A stretch of 64,000 nucleotides of DNA from Geodermatophilus telluris (GCF_900102745.1 NZ_FMZF01000001.1:806001-870000); one strand, 5' to 3'. Shown: positions 17,775 through 28,637, numbered from the stretch's first letter. Notes: generated by a model from the letters alone, not told the origin. Translations and numbers: made by a program.

Positions 17775-19583
17775 TTGTTCGAGCAGGTCGTCGACCCCGT
17801 CGGGGGGTCACTCGCACTCAGTGCCCTGGTGGCAGCGATACCGCTGCTCACGCTGTTCGTGCTCCTCGGCGCGCTCAAGGTCAAGGCCTGGCTCGCCGGC
17901 CTGATCTCGCTGGCCGTCGCGCTGGTCCTGGCGATCCTGGCGTTCCGCATGCCGGTCGGGCAGGCCGTGCTGTCGGCCACCGAGGGCGCGGCCTTCGGCT
18001 TCTTCCCGATCCTCTGGATCGTCATCAACGCCATCTGGGTCTACAACCTCACCGTCGCCACCGGGCACTTCGACGTGCTGCGGCGGTCGTTCGAGAAGGT
18101 CAGCCCCGACCAGCGGATCCAGGCCATCATCGTGGCCTTCTGCTTCGGCGCCCTGCTCGAGGCGCTCGCCGGCTTCGGCACGCCGGTCGCCATCAGCGTC
18201 GTCATGCTCATGACGCTGGGCTTCCAGCCGATGAAGGCCGCCGCGGTGGCGCTCATCGCCAACACCGCACCGGTCGCCTTCGGCGCCCTGGCCACGCCGA
18301 TCGTCACGCTGGCCACGGTCACCTCCGGCGTCAGCGACGACGCGCGGCTCACCGTCGACACCCTCGGTGCCATGGCCGGCCGGCAGACGCCGATCCTCGC
18401 GGCGTTCGTGCCGCTGGTGCTGGTGCTGGTCGTCGACGGCAGGCGCGGCCTGAAGGACACCTGGCTGGAGGCGCTGGTCGCCGGCGTCGCCTTCGGCGTG
18501 GCCCAGTTCGTCGCCGCCAACTACATCTCGGTGCCGCTGACCGACATCATCGCCGCGCTGGTCTCCGCGGCCGCCGTCGTCGCCGTCGTCCGGATGCGGA
18601 AGGCGACGTACGAGCCGGTCACCGCGGCCACCCTGGCCGGTGGGACCGGGGCCGGTGGTGGCGCCCGGGATGCTGGTGGCACCGTGGCCGCCGGTGGCCG
18701 CGGCCGCGACCGGGGCGGCGTCGGCGCCACCGCCGGCGAGGAGCTCGGGGACGCGCCGGGCCGCCAGGCGGCGCGCGACCCGCATGCCCCCTCGGCCGGC
18801 ACCGGAGGCGCTCCGTCGGTGCCGGACACCCCGGCGGAGGTCGCCAAGGCCTACGCCCCCTACGGGATCATCATCGTGATCTTCGCCCTGGCGAACCTCG
18901 CGCCTGTCAAGGCCGCGCTGGCCCAGGCGCCGTGGACGACGACGTTCCCGTGGCCCGGGCTGAACGTGTTCGCGGCCGGCTCGAGCGAGGAGCTCGCGTC
19001 GACGACGTTCACCTTCAACTGGCTGCCCGCCGCCGGCACGCTCATGATCATCGCGGGGCTGCTCACCATGTTGGTCCTGCGGGTCTCGCCCGGGCGGGCG
19101 CTGAAGGCCTACGTCGACACCTACCGCGAGCTCAAGTGGGCCATCGTCACCGTCATGGCGGTGCTCGCCCTGGCCTACGTGCTCAACCAGTCGGGCATGA
19201 CCAGCCACCTCGGCCGGCTGCTGGCCGAGACCGGCGGCTTCTTCGCCTTCCTCTCGCCCATCCTGGGCTGGATCGGCGTCGCGGTGACCGGCTCGGACAC
19301 CTCGGCCAACGCGCTGTTCGGCGCCCTGCAGGTGCAGGCGGCGACCAACGCCGGCCTGGACCCGGTGCTGCTGGCCGCGGCCAACTCCTCCGGTGGCGTC
19401 ATGGGCAAGATGGTCAGCCCGCAGAACCTGGCCATCGCGGCCGCCGCGGTGGGCATGGCCGGCCGGGAGGGCGAGCTGTTCCGGAAGGTCTTCGGCTGGA
19501 GCATGCTGCTGCTCCTGCTGATGTGCCTGATCGTGGTGCTGCAGGCCTCACCGGTGCTCGACTGGATGGTGCCCGGGTCCTGA
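17775..19583 (+). CDS. lldP: L-lactate/glycolate permease (LctP family)
   Basis: A 602-residue proton symporter that imports lactate and glycolate. It has about 12-14 transmembrane helices with the family motifs ALLEALAGFGTPVAI, NTAPVAFGALATPI and GSDTSANALFGALQV. I place the start at TTG 17775 because GGAAGGAG lies five bases before it; an upstream ATG at 17745 would run through this ribosome site. A Gly/Ala-rich, charged insertion of about 65 residues (near 280-345) divides the protein in a cytoplasmic loop, longer than in the E. coli protein. It completes the operon: uptake plus GlcDEF oxidation. Confidence 0.92.
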   Translation: MFEQVVDPVGGSLALSALVAAIPLLTLFVLLGALKVKAWLAGLISLAVALVLAILAFRMPVGQAVLSATEGAAFGFFPILWIVINAIWVYNLTVATGHFDVLRRSFEKVSPDQRIQAIIVAFCFGALLEALAGFGTPVAISVVMLMTLGFQPMKAAAVALIANTAPVAFGALATPIVTLATVTSGVSDDARLTVDTLGAMAGRQTPILAAFVPLVLVLVVDGRRGLKDTWLEALVAGVAFGVAQFVAANYISVPLTDIIAALVSAAAVVAVVRMRKATYEPVTAATLAGGTGAGGGARDAGGTVAAGGRGRDRGGVGATAGEELGDAPGRQAARDPHAPSAGTGGAPSVPDTPAEVAKAYAPYGIIIVIFALANLAPVKAALAQAPWTTTFPWPGLNVFAAGSSEELASTTFTFNWLPAAGTLMIIAGLLTMLVLRVSPGRALKAYVDTYRELKWAIVTVMAVLALAYVLNQSGMTSHLGRLLAETGGFFAFLSPILGWIGVAVTGSDTSANALFGALQVQAATNAGLDPVLLAAANSSGGVMGKMVSPQNLAIAAAAVGMAGREGELFRKVFGWSMLLLLLMCLIVVLQASPVLDWMVPGS

Positions 19584-19604
19584 GAGCAGGACGACCTGCA
19601 CGAG

Positions 19605-19645
19605 CGACGGCGCCCCCGTACCGGACCGGTACGGGGGCGCCGTCG
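19605..19645 (+). terminator. Hairpin terminator between lldP and the marR gene
   Basis: Perfect 19-base arms beginning CGACGGCGCCCCCG around a three-base loop (GAC), between convergent lldP and marR; probably acts in both directions. Confidence 0.7.
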
Positions 19646-19653
19646 TCTGCGAG

Positions 19654-20136
19654 TCAGCCGCGACCGCCGGACTCCGCCTCGCGGGCCTCGCCGAGCCGGT
19701 TGAGCCGGGCCAGCAGGTCGCCGAGCGTGGCGACGTCCTGCGCCGGCCAGCCCGAGAGGTCGGCCTCCCAGCGGGCGCGGCGCACCTCGCGGATGCCGGC
19801 CAGCCGGGCCGCCCCCTCCGCCGAGGTGCGCAGCACCTGGGCCCGCCCGTCGTCCGGGTCGGGCTCGCGGGTGACCATGCCGAGGTCGACCAGCGAGGCC
19901 ACCTGGCGGCTCACCGTGCTCTTGTCGAGGCCCAGCCGGGCGACCAGGTCGCTGGCCCGCAGCGGCCCGGCGTCCTGCAGCAGGGCCAGGAGCCCGTACG
20001 CGGCGCCGTCGAGGTCGGGGTGCAGCTCGCGGGCCAGCCGGGTCGAGATCGCCCGCGACCGGCGCAGCAGCAGGCCGATCTCCCGCTCCAGCCGGACGAA
20101 GGACTCGTGCGCGTCCGGACGCGGCGCGGCGCTCAC
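19654..20136 (-). CDS. MarR-family regulator at the end of the dnaK operon
   Basis: A 160-residue winged-helix regulator: helix-turn-helix ASDLVARLGLDKSTVSRQVASL, wing REPDPDDGRAQVLRT. The GTG start overlaps the hspR stop codon by three bases, so it is translationally coupled to the heat-shock operon, an unusual partner for hspR. No sensing cysteine is apparent and its targets are unknown. It could tie chaperone expression to a small-molecule signal, or may simply have joined the operon. Confidence 0.88.
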   Translation of the reverse strand: MSAAPRPDAHESFVRLEREIGLLLRRSRAISTRLARELHPDLDGAAYGLLALLQDAGPLRASDLVARLGLDKSTVSRQVASLVDLGMVTREPDPDDGRAQVLRTSAEGAARLAGIREVRRARWEADLSGWPAQDVATLGDLLARLNRLGEAREAESGGRG

Positions 20137-20597
20137 CGCTCGCTCCGGGGGTGCCAGACGACCAGCGCCGAGCTGGCCTGCCGGACGGGCACCAGGTCGG
20201 CCCGGCGCAGCGGGGTGCCGAAGCCGCTGCGCAGCGCGGACTCCGCGGCGATGCGGCGGCGCTCGGAGTCCTCGAGGTCGTCGACCAGCTCGTGCACCCG
20301 TTGCCGCAGCGCCTCGACCTGGGACTCCAGGTCGATGATCCGCTTGATGCCGGCGAGGTTGACGCCGTCCTCCTGGGAGAGGCGCTGCACCTCCCGCAGC
20401 AGGGCGACGTCGCGCGGGCTGTAGCGCCGGCCCCCGCCGGGCGTGCGGCCCGGCGTCACCAGGCCCAGCCGGTCGTACTGGCGCAGCGTCTGGGCGTGCA
20501 TGCCGGCCAGCTCGGCGGCCACCGAGATGACGAAGACAGGGGCGTCGTCGGCGACGGCGCGGGCGGCGTCGCGCCGCTCCCGCCCGTCGACGCTCAC
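20133..20597 (-). CDS. hspR: Heat-shock repressor HspR (MerR family)
   Basis: A 154-residue autoregulatory repressor. The MerR-type N-terminus ([20 protein letters not shown], then [20 protein letters not shown]) binds HAIR elements; DnaK acts as co-repressor in Streptomyces. The C-terminal half is a short coiled coil ([19 protein letters not shown]). GTG start overlapping the dnaJ stop codon, so it is coupled to dnaJ. Predicted targets in this window are clpB (site at 8933) and its own dnaK operon (site at 24561). Confidence 0.95.
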   Translation of the reverse strand: MSVDGRERRDAARAVADDAPVFVISVAAELAGMHAQTLRQYDRLGLVTPGRTPGGGRRYSPRDVALLREVQRLSQEDGVNLAGIKRIIDLESQVEALRQRVHELVDDLEDSERRRIAAESALRSGFGTPLRRADLVPVRQASSALVVWHPRSER

Positions 20598-21823
20598 CGG
20601 GAGCTCCCCTTGTCCGCGCCCTTCCCCACCGCCGCGGTGATCTGCGGCCGCGGGTCGGGCAGCTCGGCGTCGAGGGTCTTGACCGCCCGCTCCGCCTCGG
20701 CCGACAGCCGCTGCGGGACGGCCACCTCGACGGTGACCAGCAGGTCGCCGGTGCGGCCGCGGCCGGGGACGCCCCGCCCGCGCACCCGCAGCGTCCGCCC
20801 GCTCGCGGTGCCCGGCGGCACCTTGAGCGTGACGTCGCCGTCGAGGGTGGGCACGGTCAGCGTCGTCCCGAGGACGGCCTCGGCGAAGGTGATCGGCACG
20901 GTGAGCGTCAGGTCGTCACCCCGGCGGCCGAACAGCTCGTGGTCGCTGACGTGCACCACGACGAACAGGTCGCCGGCCGGGCCGCCGCGGCGGCCGGGCG
21001 CGCCCTTGCCGGCCAGCCGGATGCGCTGGCCGTCCTTGACGCCCGCCGGGATCCGCACGGTGATGGTGCGGGTCTGGGTGGTGACGCCGTTGCCGGCGCA
21101 GGTCGGGCAGGGGTCGTCGACCACCGACCCGCTGCCACGGCACGCGCGGCAGGGCTCGGAGAAGGCGAACGCGCCCTGGCTGCGGCTGGTGACCCCCGCG
21201 CCGCCGCACACCTCGCAGGTGTGCGGGGAGGTGCCCGGGCGGGCGCCGCTGCCGTGGCAGGTCGGGCAGGTACCGGGGCTCTGCATGCGCAGTGGCACCG
21301 TCACCCCGAGGACGGCCTCCTCGAACGACAGCGTCGCCTCGGTCTCCACGTCCTGCCCGCGGGCCGGGCCGGACGCCGCCTGCGAGCGGGCCCGGGCCGA
21401 CCCCGGCGCGGCACCGCCGGCACCGCCGAAGAGGTTGCCGAAGATGTCGCCGAGCCCACCGGCGCCGGCGCGGCCGGCCCCGCCCCCGGCGCCCCCGAAG
21501 AGGTCGCCGAGGTCGAAGGGCTGCCCGCCGCCGGAGCCGCCGGGGAAGCCGCCCGGGAAGCCGGCCCGCGCGCCGGCACCGCCGGAGCCGAAGAGCCGCC
21601 GGGCCTCGTCGTACTCCCCGCGCCGCTTGGGGTCGGAGAGCACGTCGTAGGCCTCGGAGACCTCCTTGAAGCGGGCCTCGGCGTCGGTGTTGCCCGGGTT
21701 CTTGTCCGGGTGCAGGTCGCGGGCCAGCTGGCGGTAGGCCTTCTTGATCTCCGCGGCGTCGGCGCTCTGGGAGACGCCCAGCGCGGCGTAGTAGTCCTTC
21801 TCGATGAAGTCCCGAGTGCTCAT
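20594..21823 (-). CDS. dnaJ: Co-chaperone DnaJ
   Basis: Delivers substrates to DnaK and stimulates its ATPase. The 409-residue protein has the J domain (about 9-75, with HPD), a Gly/Phe-rich linker (about 85-150), four zinc-binding repeats ([32 protein letters not shown]) and the C-terminal substrate-binding domain. The ATG at 21823 gives the [17 protein letters not shown] start common to actinobacterial DnaJ1. It is the hspR-linked DnaJ copy of actinobacteria; a second DnaJ normally lies elsewhere. Confidence 0.96.
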   Translation of the reverse strand: MSTRDFIEKDYYAALGVSQSADAAEIKKAYRQLARDLHPDKNPGNTDAEARFKEVSEAYDVLSDPKRRGEYDEARRLFGSGGAGARAGFPGGFPGGSGGGQPFDLGDLFGGAGGGAGRAGAGGLGDIFGNLFGGAGGAAPGSARARSQAASGPARGQDVETEATLSFEEAVLGVTVPLRMQSPGTCPTCHGSGARPGTSPHTCEVCGGAGVTSRSQGAFAFSEPCRACRGSGSVVDDPCPTCAGNGVTTQTRTITVRIPAGVKDGQRIRLAGKGAPGRRGGPAGDLFVVVHVSDHELFGRRGDDLTLTVPITFAEAVLGTTLTVPTLDGDVTLKVPPGTASGRTLRVRGRGVPGRGRTGDLLVTVEVAVPQRLSAEAERAVKTLDAELPDPRPQITAAVGKGADKGSSR

Positions 21824-21857
21824 CGGGCGCCTCCTCTCCTCACGTCGCGACGGCCGG

Positions 21858-22576
21858 TCAGCCGGCGGCCGGGGTCTCCCCCGGCGCACCGCTGCCGGTC
21901 GTCTCGGGGGTGGCCGGCTCCGCGGCCGCGCCGCCGGCCGGGTCGGTCACGGCCACCATGGCGGTCCGCAGGACGCGGTCACCACGGCGGAAACCCTGCC
22001 GCAGCACCGTCGTCGCCGTCGGCACCTCGACGGTGTCGGACGTGTCGTGCAGGACGGCCTCGTGCAGCGCCGGGTCGAACGGGTCGCCGGCGACGCCGAA
22101 GGCCTGCACGCCGAGCCCGTCGAGGACGCCGAGGACGCGGTCGGCCACCACCTTGAAGGCGCCGGTGAGGTCGCCGTGGTCGCGGGCCCGCTCGATGTCG
22201 TCGACGATCGGGAACAGCTGGGTGGCGAACCGCTCGGCGGCCTGGTCGGCGACCAGGCTGCGGTCGCGGTCGACGCGCCGCCGGTAGTTGGCGTACTCGG
22301 CGGTCACCCGCTGCAGGTCCTCGGTGCGCTCGGCCAGCTGGCGGGCCGTGTCCCCGGCACCGTCGTCGCTGCCTGCCGCGACCGCCTCCGGGGTGACCTC
22401 CGGGCCGGCGACCGTCTCGTTCTCGCTCATCTGCTCCCCTGGCGATGGGTCGGCTGTGGACGGGCCCGGCGGGGCGCCGGCCGGCTGCTCGCCGGCCGGC
22501 ACCCGCACCGCGCCGCTGACGGGGTCGATCCGCCGCTTGTCACGGATCACGACCCGCGGCTGCTCGTCCCCCTGGC

Positions 22577-22580
<4 letters not shown>
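21858..22580 (-). CDS. grpE: Nucleotide exchange factor GrpE
   Basis: Promotes ADP release from DnaK. The 240-residue protein has the actinobacterial N-terminal block [17 protein letters not shown], a disordered acidic linker, the coiled-coil dimerisation helix (about 80-110, [13 protein letters not shown]) and the C-terminal beta domain ([14 protein letters not shown]). The ATG overlaps the dnaK stop by four bases, indicating coupling; an internal ATG at about residue 51 would lose the conserved N-terminal block. The tail is Gly/Ala/Pro-rich. dnaJ follows 34 bp downstream. Confidence 0.95.
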
Positions 22581-24454
<1,874 letters not shown>

Positions 24455-24560
24455 GGAGCTGGCCTCTCTTCCGTGTCTGCTGGTGTGTCGTTGGTCTGCT
24501 GGTGGGTGGTGCTGGTCCGGAGGTCGTCGGGCAGGCCCCGGCGCGGCACTCGTCGGCCGC

Positions 24561-24581
24561 CTTGCGTCGGGTTCGCTCAAC
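24561..24581. promoter_or_regulatory. HAIR-like HspR site upstream of dnaK
   Basis: CTTGCGT-N7-GCTCAAC matches the HAIR consensus in 11 of 14 fixed positions with the correct seven-base spacer. The dnaK operon is the classic HspR target, which raises confidence. The rest of the 24455-24866 intergenic region holds only the palindromic repeat described separately. Confidence 0.65.
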
Positions 24582-24710
24582 TTTCCTGCCCACACTAACG
24601 GCACTCCCGGCACGGGTGTTCCCCGGCCTGCCGCGGCCCTCCCCCGTGACGTGGCCCACAGCCGCGAGTCGAGCCGGCCGGCCTGGTCACGTGGCGCCCA
24701 CCCTCATCCC

Positions 24711-24785
24711 GCGGTGCCCGGCCTCGCTCCGCGGTGCCCGACCTCGCTCCGCACCGCGAGGTCGGGCACCGCACGGCGAGGTCGG
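24711..24785. repeat. Intergenic GC-palindrome repeat, copy 1 (with duplicated arm)
   Basis: A 20-base unit beginning GCGGTGCCCG occurs twice in tandem (24711 and 24731). The second pairs with the complementary arm at 24756-24772 (17 perfect base pairs, 8-base loop). A tail CACGGCGAGGTCGG follows. The same element recurs at 25874 and 55580. Confidence 0.75.
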
Positions 24786-24854
24786 CGACCGTCCACCGCG
24801 CCGACCGGCGTCCACAGGGAGGCGCACGGGGCGCACCCGGGCTCGGAGCCTCGC

Positions 24855-24860
24855 CAGACT
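24855..24860 (+). promoter_or_regulatory. Leaderless -10 box of the nuclease-like gene
   Basis: CAGACT followed by CGCCGC and GTG. No clear -35. Confidence 0.45.
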
Positions 24861-24866
24861 CGCCGC

Positions 24867-25859
24867 GTGCACCCCGTCCTGCGCGCCGCCGCTGACCGTC
24901 AGTGGGGACTGTTCACCGCCGTCGACGCCCGCCGGGCCGGGTACGGCCACGACGAGATCCACGCCCTGCACGGCGCCGGGACCTGGGTGCGGCTGCGGCG
25001 GGGCGTCTACACGACCGCCGAACGCCTGGACGCCCTCGGCGGGCGCCCGCACGGCCTGGAGTGCCTCGCCGTCCTGCTGTCCCTCGACCGCCCGGACGCC
25101 GTCGTCAGCCACGGTTCGGCCGCCCGCCTGCTCGGCCTGCCCGTGTGGGACGGACTCGAGCGCACGGTCCGGCTGACCGACCCCCAGCAGTGGCGGACGG
25201 GGGCGGGCTTCCGGGTCAACTGCGCGCCGCTCCACGCCCACGAAGCGGTCCGGCACGGCCCCGTCCGCCTCACCTCGCCGGCCCGGACGCTGGTCGACTG
25301 CGCCCGGGAGTGGCCGCTGGAGGACGCTGTCGTCGCGATGGACGCCGCCCTCCTGGCCGGCCGGACGACCCTCCAGGAGCTGTCCCTCGTCACGGCGGCG
25401 CAGCCCTGCTGGCGTGGGGCACCGCGGGCGCGGCGGGCGATCGACCTCGCCGACGGGCGCGCCGAGTCGCCCCTCGAGACCCGGGGCCGACTGCGCATCG
25501 TCGGGTCGGACCTGCCGTCACCGGAGCTACAGGTGGCGATCCGCGCCGGCGGGCGACTCGTCGGCGTCGTCGACGCGTGGTTCGACGACGCCGCCGTCGC
25601 CGTCGAGTTCGACGGCCGGGTGAAGTACACCGACCCCTGGCACGAGCGCTCACCGGGCCAGGTCGTGTGGGGGGAGAAGCGGCGGGAGGACGACCTCCGC
25701 GCGCTGGGCATCCGCGTCGTCCGGGTCGCCGACGCCGACCTCGGTGCTCCCTGGCCGGCGGTGGCCCAGCGCCTCGGGTCCCTCCTCGCCACCTCCGGAC
25801 CGGCGACACGACGGTTCTCGGCCGCGCCCCGCGCTCTGGGCAGGCGGCGGTCGGCCTGA
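24867..25859 (+). CDS. AbiEi-type N-terminal plus DUF559 PD-(D/E)XK nuclease-like protein
   Basis: A 330-residue protein of a family that is highly duplicated in actinobacteria. The N-terminal half resembles AbiEi/type IV antitoxin winged-helix domains (TAVDARRAGYGHDEI, RLRRGVYTTAER, HGSAARLLGLPVWD). The C-terminal third resembles DUF559/Vsr-like endonucleases: DAWFDD followed by AVEFDGRVKY matches the D...E-x-D/K pattern of PD-(D/E)XK enzymes. Whether it cuts DNA is unknown. The GTG at 24867 follows a leaderless -10 box. It stands alone, with no AbiEii-like toxin beside it, and is bracketed by copies of the GC-palindrome repeat (24711-24785, 25874-25928). Confidence 0.78.
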   Translation: MHPVLRAAADRQWGLFTAVDARRAGYGHDEIHALHGAGTWVRLRRGVYTTAERLDALGGRPHGLECLAVLLSLDRPDAVVSHGSAARLLGLPVWDGLERTVRLTDPQQWRTGAGFRVNCAPLHAHEAVRHGPVRLTSPARTLVDCAREWPLEDAVVAMDAALLAGRTTLQELSLVTAAQPCWRGAPRARRAIDLADGRAESPLETRGRLRIVGSDLPSPELQVAIRAGGRLVGVVDAWFDDAAVAVEFDGRVKYTDPWHERSPGQVVWGEKRREDDLRALGIRVVRVADADLGAPWPAVAQRLGSLLATSGPATRRFSAAPRALGRRRSA

Positions 25860-25873
25860 GCCGGCCCCACGCA

Positions 25874-25928
25874 GCGGTGCCGGGCCTCGTGCTGCGCGGT
25901 GAGGTCGGGCACCGCACGGCGAGGTCGG
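25874..25928. repeat. Intergenic GC-palindrome repeat, copy 2
   Basis: Arms GCGGTGCCGGGCCTC (25874-25888) and GAGGTCGGGCACCGC (25901-25915) pair with two mismatches. The loop GTGCTGCGCGGT and tail ACGGCGAGGTCGGG closely match copies 1 and 3. It starts 15 bp after the nuclease-like gene. Confidence 0.75.
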
Positions 25929-25995
25929 GACGGCGATCCGTCCGTGCTCACGCGACGTGAGCCCGGTCACCCCGCCGGCGCGACGCCGCCGCACC

Positions 25996-26018
25996 GGAAC
26001 ACCTCCGCGAGGTGTTCC
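25996..26018. repeat. Inverted repeat in the etfD upstream region
   Basis: GGAACACCTC and GAGGTGTTCC form perfect ten-base arms around CGC. It lies 272 bp before the etfD start; it could be a terminator for the upstream gene or a regulator site. Confidence 0.45.
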
Positions 26019-26114
26019 AGCGAGTGCCGGGAGCCAACAACGCCCAGGTGAGGCCACCTCCCGGTGGACGCCGAGCACCGCGCGACGCCTCCCGATCGGG
26101 GCGCGGCGCCCACG

Positions 26115-26130
26115 GTTACCGCTGAGTAAC
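26115..26130. promoter_or_regulatory. Putative operator of etfD (TTACC-N4-GGTAA type)
   Basis: GTTAC-N6-GTAAC, containing TTACC-GCTG-AGTAA, differs by one base from the TTACC-N4-GGTAA units before the acyl-CoA dehydrogenase gene at 53.6 kb. A TATCGT hexamer at 26147-26152 could be the -10 box. The rest of 25860-26289 shows only the repeats listed. Confidence 0.5.
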
Positions 26131-26289
26131 CCGTGCTCCGGCCAGCTATCGTGCTGGGCGGCGTGGGCACAGGCGCCCACGCGCGATCCGCCGCCGGTCC
26201 GCGGGCCGGTGGGGACGGCGGCGAGACCCCTCTCGCGCGGTCCGGGCGGACGGAGCAACCGACGCCGCTGGGCGTGGGGAGAGGGAATC

Positions 26290-28584
26290 ATGACGGGCCC
26301 CCTGCAGATCGTGCTCGGCACGATCAGCGTGCTGTTCCTCATCGTGGCGGTTGTCTTCGCCTACCGCGCCGTCCGGGCGATGGTGCGGATCATCCGCACC
26401 GGCCAACCGGACTCCACCCGCAACGGCCCGGTCGGCCCGCGGCTGAAGACGCTCGCGGTGGAGTCGCTCGGGCACACCCGGATGCTCAAGTGGTCGGCCA
26501 TCGGCGCCGCCCACTGGTTCGTCTTCGTCGGCTTCTACGGCCTGTTCCTCACGCTGGTCGAGGCCTTCGGCGAGGTGTGGGACCCGGCCTTCCACCTGCC
26601 GCTGATCGGCGAGTGGAGCCTCTGGAACCTCTTCGCCGACGTCATCGGCGCCGGCACGGTCCTGGGGATCCTGTACCTGATCTACCGGCGGCAGAAGGAC
26701 CACCCGCGCCGGCAGGGCCGCACCAGCCGCTTCGCCGGCTCCAACGAGGGCCGCGGCTACTTCGTCGAGGCCGTCGTCCTCACCGTCGGCATCTGCATCC
26801 TGCTGATCCGCGCGCTGAAGGTGTCCTCCGGGCTCACCGAGGCCCCGACCTGGTCGCACCCGTTCGCCAGCCTGCTGGCCACCGTGCTGCCCGACAGCCC
26901 CGATCTGCTCAGCGTCGTCGCCTTCGTCAAGATCGTCGTCTCGCTGACCTGGCTGGTGGTCGTCAGCCGGATCCTCAACATGGGTGTCGCCTGGCACCGC
27001 TTCAGCGCCTTCTTCAACATCTACTGGAAGCGCAACGACGACGGCTCCGTCGCGCTGGGCCCGCTGCAGCCGATGACCTCGAACGGCAAGCCGATCGACT
27101 TCGAGGATCCCGGCGAGGACGACGTCTTCGGCCGCGGGAAGATCGAGGACTTCACCTGGAAGGGGATGCTCGACTTCACCACCTGCACCGAGTGCGGGCG
27201 GTGCCAGAGCCAGTGCCCGGCGTGGAACACGGGCAAGCCGCTCAGCCCCAAGATGGTGATCATGGACCTCCGCGACCACCTGTACGCGAAGGCCCCCTAC
27301 CTGCTCGGCGAGAAGACGGCGTCGGAGACCGCGCCCGACTACGACGTCCTGAAGCCCAGCGACGAGCAGGTCTGGGCCTCGGGCTACGCCCGCATCGAGG
27401 GCACCAACGACGCCCAGGCGCACCGCCCGCTGGTCGGCACCCTCGAGGAGGGCGGGGTCATCGACCCCGACGTGCTGTGGAGCTGCACCAACTGCGGCGC
27501 CTGCGTCGAGCAGTGCCCGGTGGACATCGAGCACGTCGACCACATCGACGACATGCGCCGCTACCAGGTGCTCATCGAGTCCAACTTCCCGTCCGAGGCC
27601 GGCGTGATGCTGCGCAACCTCGAGAACCGCGGCAACCCCTGGGGCGTGAGCCCGAGCACCCGCGAGGACTGGATCAAGGAGATGGACTTCGAGGTGCGGA
27701 TGGCCGACGGCCCGCTGCCCCACGAGGTCGAGTACCTGTTCTGGGTCGGCTGCGCCGGCGCCATCGACGACCGCGCCAAGAAGGTCACGAAGGCCGTCGC
27801 CGAGCTGCTGCACACCGCCGGCGTCGAGTTCGCCGTCCTGGGCTCGGGCGAGACCTGCTCGGGCGACCCGGCCCGCCGCATGGGCAACGAGTTCGTCTTC
27901 CAGATGATGGCCCAGGAGAACGTCGAGACGCTCAACGGCGTCTTCGAGGGCCGCGTGCCGGGCATGCGCAAGATCGTCACCACCTGCCCGCACTGCTTCA
28001 ACTCGCTGGGCCGGGAGTACCCGCAGGTCGGCGGCGAGTACGAGGTCGTGCACCACACGCAGCTGCTCAGCCAGCTGGTGGAGGAGGGCCGGCTCACCCC
28101 GGTCACCCCGGTCGACCGCAAGGTGACCTACCACGACCCGTGCTTCCTCGGCCGGCACAACAAGGTCTACACGCCGCCGCGGGAGATCCTCGACAGCGTG
28201 CAGGGCCTCTCCACCCAGGAGATGCACCGCTGCAAGGACCGCGGCTTCTGCTGCGGCGCCGGCGGCGCGCGCATGTGGATGGAGGAGAAGATCGGCAAGC
28301 GGATCAACGTGGAGCGCACCGAGGAGGCCCTGGGCCTCGACCCCGACGTCATCTCCACCGCCTGCCCGTTCTGCATCACGATGCTCTCCGACGCCCTGAC
28401 GTCGAAGAAGCAGAACGGTGAGGCCGCCGAGCACGTCGAGGTCCTCGACGTCAGCCAGATCCTGCTCCGCTCGATGGCCCCGGTCGGCACCCCGGGCACC
28501 GAGCACGGCGCCGAGGTCGGCACCGCCGACGACGACGTCGCCGGCACCGGCTCGGCCGCCACGGGACACGGCCCCCAGGCCTGA
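26290..28584 (+). CDS. etfD: Membrane iron-sulfur oxidoreductase, EtfD type (ETF:menaquinone electron transfer)
   Basis: A 764-residue protein that in mycobacteria moves electrons from the electron-transfer flavoprotein of fatty acid oxidation to menaquinone. The N-terminal third has several transmembrane helices (TISVLFLIVAVVFAYRAV, ILLIRALKV, IVVSLTWLVVVSRIL). Next are two 4Fe-4S motifs (CTECGRCQSQCP, CTNCGACVEQCP), then two CCG/heterodisulfide-reductase-like domains (HDPCFLGRHN, CCGAGGARMWMEE). Domain order matches Mycobacterium tuberculosis Rv0338c. ATG at 26290 with a GGGGAGAGGG ribosome site. The upstream palindrome suggests co-regulation with the FadE5-type gene at 53.7 kb. The acidic tail is variable. 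Confidence 0.9.
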   Translation: MTGPLQIVLGTISVLFLIVAVVFAYRAVRAMVRIIRTGQPDSTRNGPVGPRLKTLAVESLGHTRMLKWSAIGAAHWFVFVGFYGLFLTLVEAFGEVWDPAFHLPLIGEWSLWNLFADVIGAGTVLGILYLIYRRQKDHPRRQGRTSRFAGSNEGRGYFVEAVVLTVGICILLIRALKVSSGLTEAPTWSHPFASLLATVLPDSPDLLSVVAFVKIVVSLTWLVVVSRILNMGVAWHRFSAFFNIYWKRNDDGSVALGPLQPMTSNGKPIDFEDPGEDDVFGRGKIEDFTWKGMLDFTTCTECGRCQSQCPAWNTGKPLSPKMVIMDLRDHLYAKAPYLLGEKTASETAPDYDVLKPSDEQVWASGYARIEGTNDAQAHRPLVGTLEEGGVIDPDVLWSCTNCGACVEQCPVDIEHVDHIDDMRRYQVLIESNFPSEAGVMLRNLENRGNPWGVSPSTREDWIKEMDFEVRMADGPLPHEVEYLFWVGCAGAIDDRAKKVTKAVAELLHTAGVEFAVLGSGETCSGDPARRMGNEFVFQMMAQENVETLNGVFEGRVPGMRKIVTTCPHCFNSLGREYPQVGGEYEVVHHTQLLSQLVEEGRLTPVTPVDRKVTYHDPCFLGRHNKVYTPPREILDSVQGLSTQEMHRCKDRGFCCGAGGARMWMEEKIGKRINVERTEEALGLDPDVISTACPFCITMLSDALTSKKQNGEAAEHVEVLDVSQILLRSMAPVGTPGTEHGAEVGTADDDVAGTGSAATGHGPQA

Positions 28585-28597
28585 GGAAGGCCCCCTC

Positions 28598-28637
28598 GGA
28601 CGCCGTCGGCGAGGCAACCGCCTCGCCGGCGGCGTCC
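28598..28637 (+). terminator. Hairpin terminator after etfD
   Basis: Eighteen-base arms GGACGCCGTCGGCGAGGC and near-perfect complement (one G-T pair) around AACC, 13 bp after the stop. The stop context TGAGGAAGGCCCCCTC recalls the stop-embedded repeats. Confidence 0.65.

Noticed and set aside
24455-24613. Longer dnaK frame starting at 24613
   Set aside because: DnaK homologues begin at [12 protein letters not shown]; the extension translates the HAIR-like element.
24867-25859. An abortive-infection toxin-antitoxin pair (AbiEi with AbiEii)
   Set aside because: No nucleotidyltransferase toxin gene is adjacent; only the AbiEi-like N-terminal part is present.
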